Both the position numbers and the translations under genes were made by a program. From Shewanella sp. UCD-KL21 (lineage in GTDB: Bacteria; Pseudomonadota; Gammaproteobacteria; Enterobacterales; Shewanellaceae), in assembly GCF_001957135.1 (NCBI RefSeq), contig NZ_MPHK01000019.1, forward strand, positions 2,012 to 66,011: a stretch of DNA of 64,000 nt. Reading direction: 5' to 3'. The notes below the pieces were generated by a model. The model saw only the letters and a list, made by a program, of their open reading frames with translations, did no database searches and was not told the DNA's origin. Below, in pieces: positions 51,330 to 60,890 of this stretch (its first letter is position 1; each line of letters begins with the position of its first letter).

Positions 51330-53750
51330 TTAAAGAGCTAAATAAACCCCTTTAACATTTTGATTTCTATATTCGATTGTTGTTGGTTTTTGACCTGGAA
51401 TAAACTCTATCGCCGCGTAACCACTGGTCATTTCAATAATGCTACTCCCCGTTGGTGTTCCTTGATTCTCAATTAACTGTCCATGGCTGGTCATATTAAA
51501 AAAATAACTACGTTTATTATAATCCAGTACACGATTACCTTTAGTATCTACAGCTTGTGCTTCAATCAATACATTGCCATTAGATAATGGTTTAGAGGAT
51601 AGCTTTATTTGGGCTATTTCCCCGTGTGAACCAATCAAATAGTTAACATTAAGAGTATCTTTAACTTCGACACCATTAGCAGTGCGCCCATGGACTCGTA
51701 AGGTATTTTCACCATTTTCAAAAGGAACCTGCCACACCAAACCGCCAGCAGGGAATTGTTCAGCATCACGCTTTTTTTTCCCTAAACTTTTATTATTTAA
51801 TGATAGTTCTGCAGTCTCGGTATTACAGTAAACGGTGACCTTTTGCCCTTCTTTTGGTCCATTTCTATGTGTCCAAGTTTTAGATTCGATATAACAAAAT
51901 GGCTTAGTTGACCAATGGCTGGCAAAAACATAATAAGCATCTTTTGGATTACCGTTACGATCAACTAAGCCTTTTTGATTCATATAAGGAATAGGATTCT
52001 CTGGTCGTAATGGTGTACCGAAGTCTTTAAAGGCCCATTGTGCATTACCTGCAAAATTATCGGTATTTTCAGTCACTATGGTGTGCCAATCAAATAAATC
52101 TACCGCATAATTTTCATTCCAATCGCTATCTTTAGCGACACTTTTAACAACGGCTTGATTCATTGCTTCATCAACACTGACTTGCGCCCCCTGCATACCA
52201 TCTTTACTAATCGGGGTTTCGGTATGGCGCCCTACATGGCTTGATGCACCATACTCCATATGTAAAAAAGTGGGATATTTCTGCATCGATGACTTTATAG
52301 CATCTGCATACTGGCCGTAAGATCCACCATACCAACCAGCCCAAATAGAAGGTGAAAAGGCATCAACGATATCTGCACCAGGATAATATTTACGTATCGT
52401 GGTAATACGGCTGGGATCGAGCTGCTTGGTTAATTGATTAAGCTTTTCAAGGTATGGTGTAATTTTAGCCGGATCACCACCGCCTTCAAAATCTTCTTCC
52501 CAATACATCTCATTCCCTAATGACCAAAATGCGATACTTGGCTCATTACGGTTTTGTTTGATTTGTGCTTTTAATAAATATTCAGTATTGCTTTTCCACT
52601 CATCGCCGCCAATACCTCCACGACACCACGGCAACTCATCCCAAATAACCAAACCCAGTTCATTAGCGGCTTTGTAAACTTCAGGATCCTGAGGGTAATG
52701 CCCTAAACGGACAAAGTTAGCTCCCATATCTTTAATTTGTTGCATATCTTTATAATGCAATTTGTTGGATAAGGCGGCCCCTATCCCTGCATGTTCTTCA
52801 TGCCTATGGGTACCACGGATAAGCATTTTTTCACCATTGACATAAAAACCTTTATTAGGCTTCATTTCAAACCAGCGATAACCTACAACTTGATTAATTG
52901 TTTGTAGCTCTTTGTCATCGGCTGTTAACGTTATTGCTAAGTTATAGAGGTTAGGAGCAGCAGGAGACCACAATTGAGGCTTATTGATTTGATTCAATGC
53001 TTGGCTAACTTGCTGCTTCCCTAAGCGTAAATCAACCTGTTGATTTTGTGATAAAACCTCTGTACCCGATGGATCGGTTAACGAATAAGTTAATTTAACA
53101 GTCTGATTATGTTCAGCATCAATCTCAGAAATAATCAAGGTATCCGCAGTTTCGGTAGAGACTTTGGGCATATCCACCTGGACACGACTAATAAAGTTTT
53201 GTGGCAATGTTTTTAACCATACATCACGAGTTATGCCACCGTGTATAAAGAAGTCAGACTTCTGAGATGGGATCAAGTCTCGGTTATATTCATTACTGGC
53301 GCGGACGAGAATTTCGTTATCGCCCGTTTTGCTTAAGAACCGGGTAATTTCAACATCGAACCCTACATATCCACCTATGTGTTCAAAGGCTTTTTCACCG
53401 TTAACAAAAACCTCAGCCTGCATATTTACCCCTTCAAAATACACAACAAAGCGATTATTAGTATTTTTAGGTAAAGTGAGGGTTTTACGATACCAACTCG
53501 CATCACGGCGGTACCCAGGCATCGAATCGACTGTATCGGTGGCATTCCATGTATGCGGTATCACAACAGTTTGCCATTCAGAATGCTTCAATGCTTCTGA
53601 TACACTTTTTACGTTACTTTCTAGATATTGCCAGTCACTATTTATAGTAATATTTTGTGCATTTGAATAAAAAGAGAACATTGCCGCAAAGCTTAATACA
53701 ATCGCTTTTAATGCTGGTAATGACACTAGGTGTTTAATGTAATTCATCAT
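51330..53750 (-). CDS. Exported GH2 glycoside hydrolase (beta-glucuronidase or beta-galactosidase)
   Basis: About 806 aa with an N-terminal signal peptide (ALKAIVLSFAAMFSFYSNAQ), a sugar-binding jelly-roll (MPGYRRDASWYRKTLTLP, GGITRDVWLKT), an Ig-like domain, the TIM barrel, and C-terminal beta domains. Catalytic acid/base is Glu414 in SLGNEMYW and the nucleophile Glu499 in FLHMEY. The start ATG at 53750 is set by AAGGA overlapping the kduD stop; a longer reading is unlikely. It is the last gene of the kdgK-TRAP-kduD operon. Beta-glucuronidase fits the glucuronate genes, but beta-galactosidase cannot be excluded. Confidence 0.88.
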   Translation of the reverse strand: MMNYIKHLVSLPALKAIVLSFAAMFSFYSNAQNITINSDWQYLESNVKSVSEALKHSEWQTVVIPHTWNATDTVDSMPGYRRDASWYRKTLTLPKNTNNRFVVYFEGVNMQAEVFVNGEKAFEHIGGYVGFDVEITRFLSKTGDNEILVRASNEYNRDLIPSQKSDFFIHGGITRDVWLKTLPQNFISRVQVDMPKVSTETADTLIISEIDAEHNQTVKLTYSLTDPSGTEVLSQNQQVDLRLGKQQVSQALNQINKPQLWSPAAPNLYNLAITLTADDKELQTINQVVGYRWFEMKPNKGFYVNGEKMLIRGTHRHEEHAGIGAALSNKLHYKDMQQIKDMGANFVRLGHYPQDPEVYKAANELGLVIWDELPWCRGGIGGDEWKSNTEYLLKAQIKQNRNEPSIAFWSLGNEMYWEEDFEGGGDPAKITPYLEKLNQLTKQLDPSRITTIRKYYPGADIVDAFSPSIWAGWYGGSYGQYADAIKSSMQKYPTFLHMEYGASSHVGRHTETPISKDGMQGAQVSVDEAMNQAVVKSVAKDSDWNENYAVDLFDWHTIVTENTDNFAGNAQWAFKDFGTPLRPENPIPYMNQKGLVDRNGNPKDAYYVFASHWSTKPFCYIESKTWTHRNGPKEGQKVTVYCNTETAELSLNNKSLGKKKRDAEQFPAGGLVWQVPFENGENTLRVHGRTANGVEVKDTLNVNYLIGSHGEIAQIKLSSKPLSNGNVLIEAQAVDTKGNRVLDYNKRSYFFNMTSHGQLIENQGTPTGSSIIEMTSGYAAIEFIPGQKPTTIEYRNQNVKGVYLAL

Positions 53751-53757
53751 CTTTTCC

Positions 53758-54531
53758 TTAGCGTGCCATCCATCCGCCATCAACCAGCATAATATGTCCG
53801 TTCATGTAATTAGCTGCTCGTGACGATAAAAAAACTGTTGCGCCAGCTAAATCTTCCGGTTTGCCCCAAACACCACTCGGTATACGATCAGTAATACTTT
53901 TTAAGCGAGCCTCATCTTTTCGAATATTGACAGTATTGTCAGTTTCAAAATAACCGGGTGCAATCGCATTAACCTGAATATTATGTGCCGCCCATTCATT
54001 GGCTAATGCTTTAGTAATTTGTGCTACACCGCCCTTACTTGCTGCGTAAGCCGGTACTGTAATACCACCAGAAAAACTTAATAAAGAGGCGATGTTAATG
54101 ATTTTACCGGAGCGCTGCTTAAGCATATGTTTGCCAGCTTCACGGCAAAATTTAAATACCCCGTTTAAGTTAACGTTGATGACTTCGTTCCAATCTTCAT
54201 CTGTAAATTCATGGGCAGGCGCGCGCTTAATGGTACCGGCATTATTAACTAAAATATCAACACGACCATACGCTGCTACTGTGGTTGCAACAGTTTGCTT
54301 AATTTGTTCAGAATCAGCTTGATTACAACCCAGTGCCAAGCACTCAATACCTTTGCTTTTAAGTTGTTCAATGGTGGTAGCCACATTTTCAGCTTTAGAG
54401 CCTACCGCAACAACAACCGCGCCAGCTTCACCCAGTGCAATGGCCATAGCTTGCCCCAAACCTCGACTTGCACCAGTGACAATCGCGACTTTGTTTTCTA
54501 AACCAAATTGTTGTTGTAAATATGTATTCAT
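53758..54531 (-). CDS. kduD: 2-dehydro-3-deoxy-D-gluconate 5-dehydrogenase
   Basis: A 257-aa short-chain dehydrogenase that reduces 3-deoxy-2,5-hexodiulosonate to 2-keto-3-deoxygluconate with NADH. It has the TGASRGLGQA cofactor loop, NNAGTIKRAPAHEFTDEDW, catalytic Ser/Tyr/Lys (IASLLSFSGGITVPAYAASKGG) and the KduD-type C-terminus IPSGVWGKPEDLAGATVFLSSRAANYMNGHIMLVDGGWMAR, close to E. coli KduD. It lies 51 nt after dctM and abuts the GH2 gene by a Shine-Dalgarno overlap, which places both in one operon. Confidence 0.93.
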   Translation of the reverse strand: MNTYLQQQFGLENKVAIVTGASRGLGQAMAIALGEAGAVVVAVGSKAENVATTIEQLKSKGIECLALGCNQADSEQIKQTVATTVAAYGRVDILVNNAGTIKRAPAHEFTDEDWNEVINVNLNGVFKFCREAGKHMLKQRSGKIINIASLLSFSGGITVPAYAASKGGVAQITKALANEWAAHNIQVNAIAPGYFETDNTVNIRKDEARLKSITDRIPSGVWGKPEDLAGATVFLSSRAANYMNGHIMLVDGGWMAR

Positions 54532-54582
54532 TGCTTATTCCTACTAATCTGAAATTAATGATAAAGGTGAATATTTAACACA

Positions 54583-55875
54583 TTAAATCAACCCTAAAAC
54601 TTGAGGTAAAAACTCACTAATTGCAGGGAAAATTGTCACAAGAACCAATGCTAAAACCATTGCTGCATACAAAGGAAGAATAGGTTTAACGACTTGACTG
54701 ATGGGCACTTTACCAATACTACAACCCACAAATAACACGCTCCCAACTGGTGGCGTACAAAGACCTATGGATAAGTTTAAAATAACCATAATGCCAAAAT
54801 GTAAGGGTGATATACCTAGGCTTTCTGCAACAGGTAAGAAAATAGGGGTAAAGATAAGTACTGCAGGCGTCATATCCATAAACGTACCAATAACAAGCAA
54901 GGTTAAGTTTATAATTAATAATATGATTAATGGATTTTGTGATAGCGCTAATAAAGACTCGCTGATTGTTTGTGGAATTAATTCATAAGACATTAACCAA
55001 GACATTGCTGAAGATGCGCCAATCAGTAACATCACTATTGCAGTGGTGTTAACCGCCTTTAGTAAAATTGGAAAAAGGTCTCTAACACTCAATTCACGGT
55101 AAAAGACCAGTGACAATGCCAATGAATATAATACCGCTAATGCGCCGGCTTCAGTAGGCGTGAATATGCCGCCAATAATGCCACCAATAATCAAAAAGAT
55201 AAGGAACAAACTCGGCACAGCACCAAATAGTGCAGGCCAAAAAGGTTCAATACTTTCTGCAGACAGTGGTTTAATTTTCTTTTTTGTCACATAGATAAAA
55301 CAGGCAACAATTAACAGTAAAGTCACCAGTAAGCCAGGCAAGTATCCTGCAATAAACAATGCAGCAATTGATACGCCACCAGATGCTAGAGAATAAATAA
55401 TTAAGATATTACTTGGTGGGATTAACATACCAGTTGTCGCCGCTGTTACCGTGACTGCAGTACTAAATGGTTTATCGTAGCCTTCTTTTTCCATGGCTGG
55501 GATCATAAAGCCACCAATAGCAGACGTTGCAGCAACAGCCGAACCTGATATAGAGCCAAAAAGTGCGCAAGATATCACATTCACAAAAGCAAGTCCGCCT
55601 GGGAGACGCCCGACCAAAACTTTTGCAAATGCGATAAGCCTCGCCGCAATTCCGCCTTGACCCATTAAATATCCTGACAGAATAAAATAAGGTATGGCGA
55701 GTAAAGCAAAACTATCGATACCAGCAGTCAAGCGCTGCGCAATTGTGGTTAACGCTGGCAAAGTATCTATGGTGGTTAACATCGTCACTAGCGTGGCAAA
55801 AATAATCGCCAGTGCAATGGGTAAATTAATAAATAGCAGTAGAGCAAAGATGCCGAATAAGATAACAGCGGTCAT
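54583..55875 (-). CDS. dctM: TRAP transporter large permease DctM
   Basis: The 430-aa, 12-helix membrane subunit of a tripartite ATP-independent periplasmic transporter. Typical segments are FALLAIPYFILSGYLMGQGGIAARLIAFAKVLVGRLPGGLAFVNVISCALFGSISGSAVAATSAIG and LIPPSNILIIYSLASGGVSIAALFIAGYLPG, near identical in pattern to DctM/UxuM proteins. It couples Na+ entry to substrate uptake. It overlaps the dctQ stop by one base. Confidence 0.95.
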   Translation of the reverse strand: MTAVILFGIFALLLFINLPIALAIIFATLVTMLTTIDTLPALTTIAQRLTAGIDSFALLAIPYFILSGYLMGQGGIAARLIAFAKVLVGRLPGGLAFVNVISCALFGSISGSAVAATSAIGGFMIPAMEKEGYDKPFSTAVTVTAATTGMLIPPSNILIIYSLASGGVSIAALFIAGYLPGLLVTLLLIVACFIYVTKKKIKPLSAESIEPFWPALFGAVPSLFLIFLIIGGIIGGIFTPTEAGALAVLYSLALSLVFYRELSVRDLFPILLKAVNTTAIVMLLIGASSAMSWLMSYELIPQTISESLLALSQNPLIILLIINLTLLVIGTFMDMTPAVLIFTPIFLPVAESLGISPLHFGIMVILNLSIGLCTPPVGSVLFVGCSIGKVPISQVVKPILPLYAAMVLALVLVTIFPAISEFLPQVLGLI

Positions 55876-56375
55876 TATGAAAACTCCTTTGTTGCCATTT
55901 GCTGATCAGCATTAATAAAAAAATAACTGCTATATAAAAGGAATAACAACCCGCTTATAGGTAAAACGATATATATCGCAGCCATGGGAATATTTAATAC
56001 CGGCGATTCCTGCCCCAGTAACCAGGTAAGATAAACTAAATTAGAGCCACCAATAATTAATACTGATATGGCAAATACCGCGACTAAAAAGCAACATAAT
56101 TTGAAAACAAAGCGTGCTTTAGCTGCTGATAACTTACTAACAAAAAGATCAAAACCTAAATGACTGTGCTCTCTATAAGCAAATGCTCCACCTAATAGGC
56201 TTACCCATATCAATAAAAATCTAGCCACCTCTTCAGTGAAGGAACTTGGCTGAGGTAAAATGAACCTTGTGAGTACTTGCCAAGTAACATCTAACACCAG
56301 TAACGCCATCATTGAGGCTAACAATACCCTCAAAACAACATCACTTTTTAATACAGCTTGTTCGAGTAACTTCAT
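55875..56375 (-). CDS. dctQ: TRAP transporter small permease DctQ
   Basis: A 166-aa four-helix subunit (LRVLLASMMALLVLDVTWQVLTRF, FLLIWVSLLGGAFAYREHSHLGFDLFV, LCCFLVAVFAISVLIIGGSNLV, IYIVLPISGLLFLLYSSYFF) with the QPSSFTEEVARFLLIWV motif of DctQ. It overlaps dctP by 4 nt and dctM by one, so the three are translationally coupled. Confidence 0.93.
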   Translation of the reverse strand: MKLLEQAVLKSDVVLRVLLASMMALLVLDVTWQVLTRFILPQPSSFTEEVARFLLIWVSLLGGAFAYREHSHLGFDLFVSKLSAAKARFVFKLCCFLVAVFAISVLIIGGSNLVYLTWLLGQESPVLNIPMAAIYIVLPISGLLFLLYSSYFFINADQQMATKEFS

Positions 56376-57367
56376 TGTTGTTCCCTTAACGCTTTGATAC
56401 TAGCAACCAATGGCTCAAGTGCAGTCCCTTTTAGTTGTTCGTATATTGGGGCAACACTTTTTTGAAAATGAGATTTATCAGCGGTAATAACTTCTACCCC
56501 AGCTTCTTTTACTTTTTGTAATGACATTGCCGTTGATTCTGCCCACAAGCCTTTTTGGTAAATGCTGGCCTGTTCCATGGCTTGATTGAGCCAGTATTGT
56601 TGCTGTTTGCTAAGGCTATTCCACATATGTGTGCCGATCACAACCACATCTGGAATTGATGTATGTTCATCCAATAAATAATATTGACTGACTTCATAAT
56701 GTTTGGAGTAGTAAAAACTAGGGGGATTGTTCTCAGCACCTTCAACAATGCCTTGCTGTAATGCGGTATATAACTCGCCCCAACTCACTGGTGTAGCTGC
56801 GGCGCCCATGGTATTAACCATGTCGACTGCTGACTCACTATTCATCACCCGAATCTTCAAACCTTCAAGGTGTTCAGGTGTTATGACTTTGTCTTCAGTG
56901 GTGTAAAAGCTGCGGCTTCCCGCATCAAAATAGCCTAATCCTTTGATTCGATAAGCCACACCTTCATCTAACAATGTTTGCCCTATCTCACTATTAAGCG
57001 TTTGCCAGAAATGCTCATGATCGGTAAATAAATAAGGCAAACTAAAAATTTCCATTTGCGGTACAAACGCTTCTAAAGAACTTGCAGACACTTTTGTCAT
57101 TCCTAAGCTACCTATTTGAAGTAGCTCTAAAACCTCACGTTCAGAACCAAGTTGCCCAGATGGATAAATGACTAATGACATTTCTCCACTAGAAACGTCA
57201 TTAAGCACTTCATTCATATACACTACCGATTTATGAACCGGATGCTGCATATCTAAACCATGTGAAAATCGAATAGAGACTTTATGAGTTTGCTTGTCTG
57301 CACAAGATGAAAGCACAACCGTAGCCACAATGAAAAGCAGCATATGAACCATAGGAAAAAGCTTCAT
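56372..57367 (-). CDS. dctP: TRAP transporter solute-binding lipoprotein DctP (uronate type)
   Basis: A 331-aa periplasmic binding protein that delivers the monomer to DctQM. Its lipobox LSSC (VVLSSCADKQTHKVSIRFSHGLD) makes it a lipoprotein, which is common in gram-negative TRAP systems. DctP features are SSGEMSLVIYPSGQLGSEREVLELLQIGSLGM, FSLPYLF, and GLKIRVMNSESAVDMVNTMGAAATPVSWGELYTALQQGIVEGAENNPPSFY; the Arg in LKIRVM is the usual carboxylate-binding residue. The context implies uronates or their unsaturated derivative as ligand. Confidence 0.92.
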   Translation of the reverse strand: MKLFPMVHMLLFIVATVVLSSCADKQTHKVSIRFSHGLDMQHPVHKSVVYMNEVLNDVSSGEMSLVIYPSGQLGSEREVLELLQIGSLGMTKVSASSLEAFVPQMEIFSLPYLFTDHEHFWQTLNSEIGQTLLDEGVAYRIKGLGYFDAGSRSFYTTEDKVITPEHLEGLKIRVMNSESAVDMVNTMGAAATPVSWGELYTALQQGIVEGAENNPPSFYYSKHYEVSQYYLLDEHTSIPDVVVIGTHMWNSLSKQQQYWLNQAMEQASIYQKGLWAESTAMSLQKVKEAGVEVITADKSHFQKSVAPIYEQLKGTALEPLVASIKALREQQ

Positions 57368-58278
57368 ATTGCCTCCTTCAACAATGAAATTGATTTATCA
57401 ATAACCGCACCTTTATACATAATGACGGTACTGGCACAAGACTGAGCATCTACAATCGATTGGGATAAAGATTTATTTTTAGATTTAGCTGCGAGGTAGG
57501 CACCATTAAAAGAGTCACCCGCAGCAGTCGTATCGATTGGCGATAATACTGCATCGAGTGGGTAGAAATATCGTTGATTATCAATATAAACATGGCAACC
57601 ATTGTGGCCGTTTTTAACAACAACCTCATTGACGCCAGCTTGGCTCCAACGTTGGATACAATCATCAATGGAATGTTCGCCATACATTAAACATTCATCA
57701 TCAAAACTGATTAATCCTATATCTGTCAGGCTCCTCATTTTATTAAATATGCTGACAGAATGAGAAAAATCGGGCCAATTATTAGGTCGATAATTATTAT
57801 CAAAAGCGACAATGCCGCCCGCTTTTCTATATTGATTTAAAAAAGCAAATAAGGTCACTAAATCTTCGTTAGAATAAAGTGATAAGGTGATACCACTGAG
57901 GAATATGACGTCATAATGAATTAAGCTATCCAGTACTTCTGGGTAATCAGAAAGTAAAGTTCGAGCTGCTGAATTTTCACGCCAATAATTAAAATATCGC
58001 TCGCCATGCTCATCATTATTAATCACATAGAGCCCTGGAAGTTTGTTATCATTAATTTTAACTTGCTCAGTGCCAACACCTTCTTGTTGCCATTGTGAAA
58101 GCATTTGTTGACTATAAATGTCGTCACTGAGCACAGTAAAATAATCAGCATGGCCACCACAGCGAGTTAAATAGATAGCGGTATTTAATGTATCGCCGCC
58201 AAATCCCATCTTATACTGACCATTAGCTTGCTTACTTAATTCCACCATGCACTCGCCGATCACTGCTACTTTCAACAT
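57364..58278 (-). CDS. kdgK: 2-dehydro-3-deoxygluconokinase
   Basis: A 304-aa PfkB-family kinase that phosphorylates 2-keto-3-deoxygluconate to KDPG. Visible motifs are GECMVELSKQANGQYKMGFGGDTLNTAIYLTRCGG near the N-terminus, GLYVINNDEHGERYFNYWRENSAAR, and the catalytic DTTAAGDSFNGAYLAAK near the C-terminus. It is first in the operon kdgK-dctPQM-kduD-GH2 and overlaps dctP by 4 nt. An operator lies 36-54 bp upstream of its start. No KDPG aldolase gene is in the window, so the next step must be encoded elsewhere. Confidence 0.95.
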   Translation of the reverse strand: MLKVAVIGECMVELSKQANGQYKMGFGGDTLNTAIYLTRCGGHADYFTVLSDDIYSQQMLSQWQQEGVGTEQVKINDNKLPGLYVINNDEHGERYFNYWRENSAARTLLSDYPEVLDSLIHYDVIFLSGITLSLYSNEDLVTLFAFLNQYRKAGGIVAFDNNYRPNNWPDFSHSVSIFNKMRSLTDIGLISFDDECLMYGEHSIDDCIQRWSQAGVNEVVVKNGHNGCHVYIDNQRYFYPLDAVLSPIDTTAAGDSFNGAYLAAKSKNKSLSQSIVDAQSCASTVIMYKGAVIDKSISLLKEAI

Positions 58279-58313
58279 ACCCTTCCTTAGCTATTACAAA
58301 GCCCTTGCAAAAT

Positions 58314-58332
58314 TGGTCATGCCACCTTACTA
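58314..58332. promoter_or_regulatory. Putative uronate operator, site 4 (kdgK operon / regulator)
   Basis: TGGTCATGCCACCTTACTA lies between divergent kdgK (start 58278) and the GntR gene (start 58495), so one site could govern both. It is one of the two weaker matches to the consensus. Confidence 0.7.
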
Positions 58333-58388
58333 TCTTTCCATACTAACAAGTTATTTATTTGTAACGCAACTGTAAACTGACTGTATTT

Positions 58389-58424
58389 GCAAAAGTTGTT
58401 ATCCCTAAACAGGACAACCTTTGC
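58389..58424. repeat. 11-bp inverted repeat upstream of the GntR gene
   Basis: GCAAAAGTTGT (58389-58399) and ACAACCTTTGC (58414-58424) are inverted copies with one mismatch, 14 bp apart. A TAGAAT hexamer (58425-58430), a candidate -10 for the regulator gene, follows immediately, so the repeat occupies the -35 region. Confidence 0.7.
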
Positions 58425-58494
58425 TAGAATACCAATGCTACTGATGCTTATTGAGAAAGTTCTGGCGAAATGTCGCACAGAGTTAAGGAAAACT

Positions 58495-59208
58495 ATGGAA
58501 TTACAAGCAATAAAAACTGACCGACTATACGTGAAAGTGGCCGCTCAACTGTCAAAACTAGTTAGTGATGGCATAATAGTACCTGGTGACCGATTACCTT
58601 CTGAACGAGAGTTAGCTGAAAAATTAAATGTCAGTCGCCCTACAATCCGCGAGGCAATGATCGCGTTAGAATTATCAGGTATTGTAGAAATCAGAACGGG
58701 GTCAGGTATTTTCGTCAATGAGAAGAAACCTTTTATCACTTCCGAAGATAAAGGGGTTGGTCCGTTTGAGATATTACAAATAAGAGGCATCATTGAGTCA
58801 GAAGCTTGCTCAATTGCCGCAAAACATATTTCTGATGAACAAATCAAACAATTGAAAGATACGATTGTTGAAATGGAAGAAGAAGAAAAACGCCCAGATA
58901 GCTCTGAAAAAGCGGATTGGAAATTCCATAGTATTATTGCTGATGCCACTCAAAATAGTGCCATTACTTCCATTGTCAATTGGCTATGGGAATTAAGAAG
59001 TAAATCAGATTTAAGTTCTGCCTTTGCCCAAAGACTGCGTGCAGAAGGTGTCCACCCTTCTATTCAAGATCACACTGATATTGTTGAAGCATTGGAAAAA
59101 CGTGATGCAGAACAAGCTAGAATTGCGATGAAAAAACATATTGAGAATGCAACAGAAGCTGCTGCGACTTATTTTGATAATGACCCATTCAGTAATATCA
59201 AACTTTAA
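58495..59208 (+). CDS. GntR/FadR-family regulator of uronate catabolism (UxuR/ExuR-like)
   Basis: A 237-aa repressor-type protein. The winged helix is LYVKVAAQLSKLVSDGIIVPGDRLPSERELAEKLNVSRPTIREAMIALELSGIVEIRTGSGIFV; the FCD domain follows (GPFEILQIRGIIESEACSIAAKHIS, ADWKFHSIIADATQNSAITSIV, DHTDIVEALEKRDAEQARIAMKKHIENA) with Asp/His residues for metal or ligand. The start ATG at 58495 has TAAGGA ahead; reading further upstream would run through its own promoter region. It is flanked on both sides by uronate operons, and is the best candidate to bind the five 19-bp operators. The ligand is likely a uronate intermediate. Confidence 0.9.
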   Translation: MELQAIKTDRLYVKVAAQLSKLVSDGIIVPGDRLPSERELAEKLNVSRPTIREAMIALELSGIVEIRTGSGIFVNEKKPFITSEDKGVGPFEILQIRGIIESEACSIAAKHISDEQIKQLKDTIVEMEEEEKRPDSSEKADWKFHSIIADATQNSAITSIVNWLWELRSKSDLSSAFAQRLRAEGVHPSIQDHTDIVEALEKRDAEQARIAMKKHIENATEAAATYFDNDPFSNIKL

Positions 59209-59215
59209 CTCAATA

Positions 59216-59240
59216 ATTGAGGTAGTGTAACTACCTCAAT
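59216..59240 (+). terminator. Hairpin after the GntR gene
   Basis: ATTGAGGTAGT and ACTACCTCAAT form a perfect 11-bp stem around GTA, starting 7 bp after the stop codon. No T-run follows, so it may stabilise the mRNA end or terminate weakly. Confidence 0.65.
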
Positions 59241-59405
59241 TACTGACTGATATAACATTCATATCAATTATATCGCACCTAAATGCTTAAAATAGACAAA
59301 ATCATATCAACCCGCCGATACAACCTGCCGTTACACTAGACTTCCTCAACAGATTAAATGTCAAATCTTAGTGTAATAAATCACCCGTTATACCAAGCTA
59401 GATAA

Positions 59406-60890
59406 TTAACATTCTAACGTTAACGTTTTTTTTAATGCTTGCTCTATACCTAGGGTATGAATCGCTGTTAAATGTTTTTCAACAGACGTGATAAATAACT
59501 CATTTTCTAATATAGCTGCAGAACAAATACCTGAATCTCGTAATATACTATGCACTTGCTTACATTCATCATCAGCATGTTGAGTTGCTAATTGAGTTAA
59601 CTCTTTTGCTAGTGGATCAACTACATTAAAATGATTACCTTCACTGTCTCGCCCTTCTAAAAAGCAGCACCATGACGCTAATACAAAGGATATCAAGCGA
59701 GACTGCTTACCATTTTTAAGTAAGGTATCTAACGGCTTCACCAGTCTTTGTGACAACTTTTGTGAGCCATCACAGGCTACTTGAGTTGTCTTATAAGGCA
59801 CCCTCGCATTAGCAAAACGCACTAAAATAGTGTCGGCATAACTTGCTAAATCAATACCCGGCACATCATCCAATGTCGCTAATAATTCCGTTTGTAATGC
59901 TTTTACAAACTGTAAGCAATATTCATCTTCAATTGCTTGATGGATATATTCATAACCTTTTAAAAAACCGATGTAAGCAAGTGTTGAATGAATGCCATTA
60001 AGTAATCGTAACTTCATATCCTCGTAGGCCTCAACATCATCAACAAATAATACACCTACACTGTCCCATTCAGGCCTATCATTGATAAAATTATCTTCTA
60101 TAACCCATTGTTTAAAGGGCTCAGTTATCACTGTACTATGATCAACTACGCCAAGCGTTTGAGATACAAAATCGATATCTTGTTGTGTGGTTGCAGGGAC
60201 TATCCTATCAACCATTGAGTTACAAAAACTGACGTTTTCTTGTATCCATTGGGCGACTTTTATATCTACTCGTTGCGCAAATTGTAATACAACCTTCTGG
60301 GTTACTCGGCCATTAGCGGGTAAGTTATCACAACTAATAATGGTTAATTTATCATCGTTAAGCATACGCACTTTACATGCCGCGACTATAAATCCAACCA
60401 ACGAGCAAGGCTGCGAAAGGTTAGCTAAATCATGTACTATCGCTGGATTAGTGAAATCGAGGTTTTCACCGGTTTTATCACGGCAATAGCCTTTCTCTGT
60501 CACCGTTAAAGTGACAACTTTAGTCTTTGATTGAGCTAAAACATTAATGACTTTATGCGGTTCTTCAGGCGCAACCAAAACATCACTAATAGCCCCAATT
60601 ATTCGCAGCTTATCCTGTTGGGAACTACAACGCTCAACCACGCTATAGAGGTTATCTTGCGGTGCCATAGCATTGCGAATATTTGCAGAACGTAAACTAA
60701 CAGCGGTAATCTTCCAACGATCTGATTGATTGAGTAAATCATCAGTAAAAACCGCTTGATGCGCACGATGAAATGCCCCGATACCAATATGAACAATACC
60801 CACTGTACTACTTTTATAGTCATAGCTTGGTTTAGTAATTCCTGACTTAACGGAATTAAGAGTATGATTAGAAAGCAATTCATCCATCAT
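59406..60890 (-). CDS. uxuB: Fructuronate reductase (mannitol dehydrogenase family)
   Basis: Reduces D-fructuronate to D-mannonate with NADH. The 494-aa protein has the N-terminal cofactor fold (VGIVHIGIGAFHRAHQAVFTDDLL), the conserved VTEKGYC, SCDNLPANGRVTQKVVLQFA and the MKLRLLNGIHSTLAYIGFLKG substrate/catalytic-Lys region (KxxxLNxxHS). Mannitol dehydrogenase and tagaturonate reductase are less likely given neighbouring uxaC and uxuA, whose products complete the glucuronate branch. It overlaps uxaC by 4 nt and is last of the three. Confidence 0.92.
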   Translation of the reverse strand: MMDELLSNHTLNSVKSGITKPSYDYKSSTVGIVHIGIGAFHRAHQAVFTDDLLNQSDRWKITAVSLRSANIRNAMAPQDNLYSVVERCSSQQDKLRIIGAISDVLVAPEEPHKVINVLAQSKTKVVTLTVTEKGYCRDKTGENLDFTNPAIVHDLANLSQPCSLVGFIVAACKVRMLNDDKLTIISCDNLPANGRVTQKVVLQFAQRVDIKVAQWIQENVSFCNSMVDRIVPATTQQDIDFVSQTLGVVDHSTVITEPFKQWVIEDNFINDRPEWDSVGVLFVDDVEAYEDMKLRLLNGIHSTLAYIGFLKGYEYIHQAIEDEYCLQFVKALQTELLATLDDVPGIDLASYADTILVRFANARVPYKTTQVACDGSQKLSQRLVKPLDTLLKNGKQSRLISFVLASWCCFLEGRDSEGNHFNVVDPLAKELTQLATQHADDECKQVHSILRDSGICSAAILENELFITSVEKHLTAIHTLGIEQALKKTLTLEC

